Source of the DNA: Hsuehochloa calcarea
Taxonomy: Eukaryota; Streptophyta; Magnoliopsida; Poales; Poaceae
Length of the DNA stretch: 64,000 nt
Reading direction: 5' to 3'
NCBI GenBank assembly: GCA_036346395.1
Contig: CM070596.1
Location: 3,100,001-3,164,000 of the forward strand
Shown here: piece after piece, positions 58,648 through 64,000 of the stretch
Numbering within the stretch: position 1 is the stretch's first letter
Layout of the letters: the number at the start of each line of letters is the position of its first letter
The notes under the pieces: model-generated
The model's input: only the letters and a program-made list of their open reading frames with translations
Database searches by the model: none
What the model was told of the DNA's origin: nothing
Position numbers and translations under genes: made by a program

Positions 58648-58851
58648 AAACAATTACCAAATTTCATGGAAACATGGATTTACACACTAGCTATATTTAC
58701 AAGTGTCTTCAATATCACAACATTTCAATGCGATGATCATAGAGAAACCTTGAAGTTCACTATTCGCATCGCGACATTCTACACCTCAAATATATAGCTT
58801 ACAAAAGTACAAATAGTACAGGAATATACATGCTCTAAGGTGAATACAGTT

Positions 58852-61800
58852 TCAGGATTTTGGTGATTCAGATTTTGTGTGCCCGGGCTTACCTATGATG
58901 GCTTTCTTTACTTTTGCTAGTTGGTGCTTTACCTTTGATCCAACACCGGACAAGATGTGTTTTTTATGTGATGCATTCTGTCCTGCTCCTCGTTCTTCAA
59001 TTTGCATTGTTACTTCATCAGTGAAATTCTTAGCTTCCTCTTCATCCTTTGTCTTCTCGTCATAAGTCTTCTCTTCTGCCATATTTGATTCATCTACCTT
59101 TGAACTTTGCTCTTCATCTGTGCTGAATTCTGGTTTTGTTATCTCCACAAAACTTTCTTCAACTTCAGGCGCTTCTTTGGGTGAAACCACACCGAGATCA
59201 CGTTCCTGAACCTGTGAATCAGCTTCTTGCTCTTCATTGGGTTTTTTGTTCACTGTTTGCACATGGATTTCAACTGTTTCATGTACATTCTCTTCTTTGA
59301 TCACAGGCTCTTTTATGACCAAAAATTTATGGCAACCTTCATCAGTTTCTTTAGGAGATTTTTGTTCACTATGAGTTTCTTGCTGCTCTTGCAAATTAGA
59401 TTCTCCTGGTTTGTCTAGCAAGTTGTTCTTCTCAATCACAATTTGGCTGTCAGCAGACTCATCTTGCTTATCTTGGTTTATATGCAAGTTTGGACCATCT
59501 GACTGAATTTCAAGAGCTTTTTCATTGTTTGAGAAATTATAGCTTTCTTTCTTGTCCATGCATGTTGAGCCTTCAGAAATCTCCTTTTCACGAGCCAAAT
59601 TTATATCAGTGCCAATAACTGGTTCAGTAATTTCAGGTGCCTGCTCATCAGATATTGCTTCAGAACCTGTGCCTTTTTGCAAATTATTCTGCACATTTTC
59701 TATCTGTTCTCCAGTAGCTCCAAGTGTGGTTGCATGATGGTTCTCTTCTTTCTTATCTACTTCACTTTCCAGTTGAACCTCAATAGTACTTTTGGCCTCA
59801 GCATTGGAAGATTCAGTGGACTCTTCTTGTTTTGTGCACAGAAGACTTTCAAGACCATCAGTGTCGTTAGGCAATTTTTCTGCATTGCCCATATCTGGTT
59901 CTGTCAACAAGAGTGTTTTCTCAACCACTTCATGAGAACTTCTATCTTCAGGTAAAGATTCATGAAAAAGCTCTGTTTGTCCTTCGTCTAATGTATCCTC
60001 TTGAGAAGCCTTTGGGCTTGTGGAGTCATCTAGGTTGCTGTTCAAGCTTCCTTCCTCAATTTGTGTTGTTGCTTCCACATCTTCCTGACAAATAGTAGAA
60101 ACTGCCGTTTCATCCAGCTCAAATTCTCTAGTTTCCATTTCTGTAACCACGCCAGTTGCCTCACCTGGTACCAATTCACTACAAATTTCATCCTGGGCAT
60201 TGTCTTTGTATACTGGTGCTTCCGAATCATGAGTGTTCCTATTGCGCTCTTCATCAGTTTCCAATGATCTTTCAGTGTCCAGCTTGAAATCATGGCTTTG
60301 TTCTTTGACCGTTTCATGTGTTTCTTCAGAGACTTCTACATTCTGTTTTTCTTGGTCGAAGATGAGTTTGTCATCTACGTTATTTTCTGCAGGAAATGAT
60401 ACCGAGCTTTCTTCTTGTTGAAGAGTGATCGAACAACTGTCATCCTTTGTGGTTTCTTCTTGCTTCTTTTCAGCCTCAGATTCTAAATTTCCGTTTGGAT
60501 CATTGCTCTCTTTTCCCAATATCAGGTTCATCAGAAAATTTGAGACAGGCAAATCACTTTCTTCAGCTTCTTTCTGTGTATCACCAATTTCTGGCTCATG
60601 CATGTCCTCTTCATCTTGTTCTTTGGTTATTCGATTCTCATCTTGCTCTTCTGGTTCAGAGGGGAGTGGCTTCTCTGACAACGACAACTCTCTTTCTGTC
60701 TCCTCTAAGCCAGATCCCTGTTCAGTTGTGTTTTCGTCTAGTGTAGTCTGTGCAGGAAGAGCAAGCTTACGATCTTCCATCTCCTCGTTTATATTGTCTC
60801 CCTTTGATGCTGTAACTACAGATGAAACATCAAGATTCCTTCTGGCGTCCTCAAAGGTCTTGAGACTTTCATTAGATTGAGCTCCATCAGCTCCGCTAGC
60901 CTAAATGGTAAAAGTGAAAAATAGCTTAGAAAGACTAAATATAAGTCTAAAATAATAATATATAAGGAGTTCTGACTGTTAGAGATATATTAGAGATAGG
61001 AATCATTTTGTATTCATTATCTGTCTTTTGTATTGCCTTATCTGTGTATGGTATGCACCCCTTGTACACCCTATATATATTGCCCATTGGGGCTTTTCAA
61101 TATACACACAATATTCATGACATGGTATCAGAGCAAATGTTAGAGTTAGGGTTTGCTACCTCCGCCGGCGCCGCCTCCTAGCCTCCGCTCGTCCTCTGCC
61201 ACCGCCGCCCCCGGGAGGAGCTATCTCCACTCCCGGGGGCGGCCTACTCGACGGCGCCTCGCCGCGGGTCTTGAACGGCCGGCGCTACGGCCTACCTCGA
61301 CTCGTTGGTCGCCTCGTCGCCACGGTCTTCGTCGCGCTTCCGCCCGAGCTTGCCATCGCCTCGAGCTCGTCTGCGACGAACGTGATCTTCGGGCTGGCGG
61401 TGGGGTACAAGTTGGTGATCGTGCCCATCTTCGCCATCGCGGTGGCCATCTACGCCAGCTTCCGGCTGGCCGCCATGTACGACATCGCGTTGTCCTCGCT
61501 CGGCATGCTCAGCACCATCGCCACCGGCCTCATCATCGACGCCCCATCAGCGACAACGCCTAGCGGCATCGCCGAGATGGCGGCATGCCGCACCAGGTTC
61601 GCGAGAGGATCGACGCCTCTCCAAGGCTCGCTCGCGTCCTTTGGCTTTGTGTCGACGATCAAATCACCGAACTTACAAATATATAAAAAACAGAGGAAAA
61701 ATAACACGTATCTCCTGGAAAGGAATGAGGTTGCCCTTTATTGCTATGAACTGGCTATTACAAGGAGTGCCTGTAATCTGAACAAAGAGGCTAATCCTAG

Positions 61801-63718
61801 TAACACTGGAGCGTATTGTCTGCTATGGTGTTGTAAACTAATCGAATGGTGGTCTTCTGAAGTGCCTCCAATCGATCTCTCTTCTGATCCCCCCTCTCCA
61901 CTTTCTCGCGATCCTCCTTATGTAGTTGATGAAGTGTTGGCAGTTATCTCTTGGAAAGACACATGTTGGGAAGTGATGCATCTGGTCGGAGAGAGGCGTT
62001 AGTTGACAATGTATCAACTGCTGTGCGGTTATATGTCAGTGAGTCATTTAACCGTACTCCAGTGTCTTAGAGTTATGTAACGTCGCGTGGTATGGAATAT
62101 ACAACACGTGTTCCATTCATCACACGGTAAATGATATACCTAGACTCAGACCCAGATATCAGTTCAAAGCCTTTATGAGCATTCGACTGGTCGGAGACTA
62201 GGTTAGGAACCTTGTCCGACCAGGGTATGTATTATGTAACCTCTGGAATCCTTACGACCAGTGAGGTCGTTAGCCTTAGGAGTTACGACCATGAAGACGT
62301 ATGGTCTTTTCTTATGTATTAAATAATGTATAGAGGTTTTAATCCTCGTCACTTTGGGAGTTGTCTCTCCCTCCTGCTTCGACTCTCGCTGCCGCCGGCC
62401 TCTCTCGCCGTCTCCCTCCTTTTGCTTCAGCTGCTGTGTGTGGCTGCTGCTTTGTTCGGCTGGGAAGAGCATCTATTGGCCCGATTGGGATGGCAGTTGT
62501 TTATTGTTGCTAATGGGGGCATGTTGTGCTCTTGCTCCAGAAAGAAGCTTCTTTGCTTCGTGGTGAACTGGAGAGATTGGAGAAGTTGCCAAGTCGATGC
62601 GGAAGGCTCTGGATGGAGGATGGAGATGGCATGAGAGTTGGTGCAGCTATAAAGGGGCCCAGGTCAGTGGTTGAAGGCATGAACATGCGGGTGCACGGGT
62701 TCTGCTGGTGGTGGAGATTGAATCGGCTACTGGTTTTGCTAGTATCTACTAGCTATCCTTTGTGTCGTTTTTCTTCCGTTGCGTCCATCCAAGTACGTAC
62801 CACTTTATTTTTTAGTTCGTCTAAGTTATGCGAGTCCACAAATTTATTATCAGTCATAGAAGCATAGGAATTCTTTTTGCATGACAGCAGCCGCCGCTCT
62901 TTTCTTCGATCTGGTGCAGATCGTCGTTATGATGTCGCCGCTCTCTCTTAGCCGCCATCCCGAGCTTTTAAGGCCGCCGCGCTTCTTGTGCACTGCGCCT
63001 CTGTTGCACTTCTTGTACACTGCGCCGCCGCCGTCTTGGACTTCAATCTGCGCCGTCATGCTTCTATCTATTCATATTCGGCTTGATTTGACAATTTTAT
63101 CTATCGACATATTTTCTAAGAGCTGCATGCTACGACCACATTATCAAGACTCAGATTTTAGATTTTTCATATTTTAGTGTCAACCCTTTCCAAATGCAAT
63201 GCTATTGCATACACCTTGCATTTGAGGGGGGGTGTTAGAGATATATTAGATATAGGAATCATTTTGTATTCCTTATCTGTCTTTTGTATTGCCTTATATG
63301 TATATGACATGCACCCCTTGTACACCCTATATATTGCCTATTGGGCCTCTCCGATATACACACAATATTCATAACACTGACTTCTCACCTTATCGCAAGT
63401 ATCTTCATCGAATGTGACCGCTTCGGTGGCTGCTGTATGGCTTGTCTCCATTTTCTCATTCAAGTCGGTTTCAGCAATCTTGTCAAATGCATTTTCTTCT
63501 GGTTCAAGCTGCAGGACATCATCTGCATTAATTGCTTCCTGATATTGTATGTTTTGAGTTATATCTGAGGCAGTTCCAGTTTCATGCTCAGGTAAGGGAT
63601 TGCTTATTGACAAAATATCATCATTATTTGTTTCAGCATTTGGTGAATAAACTTTTTGTTGCATAGCTTCATCTTCTACACCATTGTGCTCTGTTGTTGC
63701 CAAATTCTCATCTGAAAC
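58852..63718 (-). CDS. acidic, probably disordered protein, 3' exons of a partial gene
   Basis: The last exon is 60900-58852 (682 codons plus stop); the preceding exon is 63718-63389 (110 codons), both phase 0 and bounded by AG and GT. The intron between them (60901-63388) holds an LTR element. The protein is extremely rich in Glu, Asp, Ser, Thr and Gln and lacks any fold I can name. It has a short hydrophobic motif, Asn-Phe-Leu-Met-Asn-Leu-Ile-Leu, about 80 residues after the 60780 Met. It ends in a basic module of about 35 residues (Gly-Val-Gly-Ser-Lys-Val-Lys-His, then Ala-Lys-Val-Lys-Lys-Ala) that looks like a conserved C-terminal tail. Large disordered proteins such as Arabidopsis RBB1 have a similar make-up, but I cannot confirm a relation. 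The gene continues beyond the right edge. The 3' UTR lies just left of 58852, near the L1 insertion. Confidence 0.75.
60977..61122 (+). repeat. 5' LTR of the short-LTR element
   Basis: 146 bp, TG...CA, followed at once by the primer-binding site. Confidence 0.92.
61373..61622 (+). pseudogene. captured vacuolar H+-pyrophosphatase fragment
   Basis: The translation begins Ala-Thr-Asn-Val-Ile-Phe-Gly-Leu-Ala-Val-Gly-Tyr-Lys. It continues through a hydrophobic stretch to Ala-Ala-Met-Tyr, Leu-Gly-Met-Leu-Ser-Thr-Ile-Ala-Thr-Gly and Ile-Asp-Ala, then Pro-Ile-Ser-Asp-Asn-Ala and Gly-Ile-Ala-Glu-Met-Ala, and an Arg-x-Arg-Glu-Arg end. This is a strongly conserved segment of plant type-I vacuolar H+-PPase, the proton pump driven by pyrophosphate. 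A six-base loss plus two small compensating shifts near 61543-61563 damage it. Only about 80 codons are present, so it is not functional as a pump. It sits in a 243-codon frame (61271-62002) whose other parts I cannot assign. Confidence 0.9.
63233..63376 (+). repeat. 3' LTR of the short-LTR element
   Basis: 144 bp, preceded by a purine tract. It lies 12 bp from the splice donor of the host intron. Confidence 0.92.
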
Positions 63719-63852
63719 CTGAACGGAGAGAAAAAATTGTTTGCTGTTTTTTTTTTTAAAAAACTGGCTTAAAATTTTACTAGGAGCAGATTTGGCAAGA
63801 AAATTTGCTCACGTGAACTTTGAGGCATATAGGTGTATCACTTCTTAAGAGT

Positions 63853-63938
63853 ATTAGTACTCACCTTGTGATGAATGCTTAAGTCTTGCTCAGCATGTTG
63901 AGCAGGACTTAACCATTCATCATAAGGTCAGTACTAAT
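63853..63938 (+). repeat. 43-bp near-perfect foldback over a predicted splice donor
   Basis: The arms 63853-63895 and 63896-63938 are complementary with five differences and essentially no loop. If transcribed as plus-strand RNA, three of the five differences become G-U pairs and two are C-C mismatches. The minus strand of the left arm contains CACAAG/GTGAGTAC, a perfect-looking splice donor. Confidence 0.85.
63865..63927 (-). CDS. possible upstream exon of the acidic-protein gene
   Basis: A 21-codon open stretch ends in phase 0 at the donor AAG/GTGAGT (63865/63864) and would join in frame to the exon at 63718. An in-frame TGA lies just upstream at 63930-63928, inside the inverted arm, so no normal acceptor is evident. 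Either the exon was disrupted by the inverted duplication or this is not an exon. Confidence 0.35.
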
Positions 63939-64000
63939 TCACCTTTGAAATAGTGGTGATTATTATTTTCAAAGTATATGAAATCATGGATGATATTCAC

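Larger units (their letters stand above)
60977..63376 (+). mobile_element. short-LTR retroelement with captured H+-PPase fragment, 2400 bp
   Basis: LTRs of 146 bp (60977-61122) and 144 bp (63233-63376) begin TGTTAGAGATATATTAG and end CA. A perfect 5-bp duplication, CTGAC, lies at 60972-60976 and 63377-63381. The primer-binding site TGGTATCAGAGC directly follows the 5' LTR (61123-61134), and a GAGGGGGGG tract precedes the 3' LTR. The LTRs are about 92% identical by hand count. The 2.1-kb interior has no gag or pol. It holds a fragment of a vacuolar H+-pyrophosphatase gene in the sense direction and other unassigned sequence. The size class is that of TRIM/SMART-like elements. Confidence 0.9.

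Noticed and set aside
60425..60880. 151-codon plus-strand ORF
   Set aside because: It is the antisense shadow of the acidic-protein exon: Glu/Asp codons read backwards give Ser/Phe-rich frames.
1..64000. tRNA, rRNA or CRISPR loci
   Set aside because: No tRNA-like T-loop and anticodon arrangement, rRNA stretch or spacer-repeat array was recognised on either strand by eye.

Overview
This is a piece of a plant nuclear genome, almost certainly from a grass (Poaceae). The genes are intron-rich with canonical GT-AG junctions, the first exons are very GC-rich while later exons are not, and most of the window is layered transposable-element sequence of types typical of grasses (Sirevirus and other Ty1/copia LTR elements, Ty3/gypsy LTRs, hAT, Helitron and L1-type elements). 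I cannot name the species. No bacterial operons, rRNA, tRNA or CRISPR arrays were seen. 

Layout. 1-4641: a Sirevirus-type copia element on the minus strand, running off the left edge, with its 5' LTR at 3218-4641. 5260-6218: a minus-strand LTR fragment of the Angela/BARE type. 6924-8105: a non-autonomous hAT element with an 8-bp target duplication. 9615-15968: a complete but mutated 6.35-kb copia element with 439-bp LTRs. 21544-23355: a small LTR element with no recognisable pol. 23357-26792: a gypsy-type LTR on the minus strand with a 533-bp hAT element nested in it. 29380-33947: an intact eight-exon gene for a multi-pass membrane protein (rolling-stone-like). 34479-35719: a third hAT element. 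37017-41226: an intact seven-exon minus-strand gene for the 24-kDa subunit of mitochondrial ATP synthase. 41227-41605: a short divergent promoter region. 41606-44041: a pseudogene of an anthranilate-phosphoribosyltransferase-like protein. 45290-48200: a non-autonomous gypsy element with a damaged gag and an unrelated ORF where pol should be. 48600-52919: a gypsy LTR interrupted by a 2653-bp Sirevirus solo LTR. 52920-53643: a large foldback. 54042-56690: two inverted-repeat elements. 57954-58647: a 5'-truncated L1-type insertion. 58852-63927: the 3' exons of a minus-strand gene for an acidic, apparently disordered protein, with a 2.4-kb LTR element in one intron.

The most interesting observations are as follows. 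(1) The 9615-15968 copia element appears to start gag inside its 5' LTR and splice out a 1226-nt intron that contains the primer-binding site. (2) The short-LTR element at 60977-63376 has captured a fragment of a vacuolar H+-pyrophosphatase gene and expanded a host intron from about 83 nt to 2.5 kb. (3) The Sirevirus solo LTR holds an array of about 16 short hairpins with near-constant loops and compensatory stem changes. (4) A 43-bp near-perfect foldback overlaps a predicted splice donor near the right edge. (5) A divergent gene pair has one intact member and one decayed member.

The host genes are unrelated in function: ATP synthase assembly or structure, a membrane protein of unknown role, a dead metabolic-enzyme-like gene and a disordered protein. 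Their link is positional. They sit as small islands whose introns and flanks have absorbed transposons. All boundaries come from reading the sequence by eye; LTR divergence figures are hand counts.
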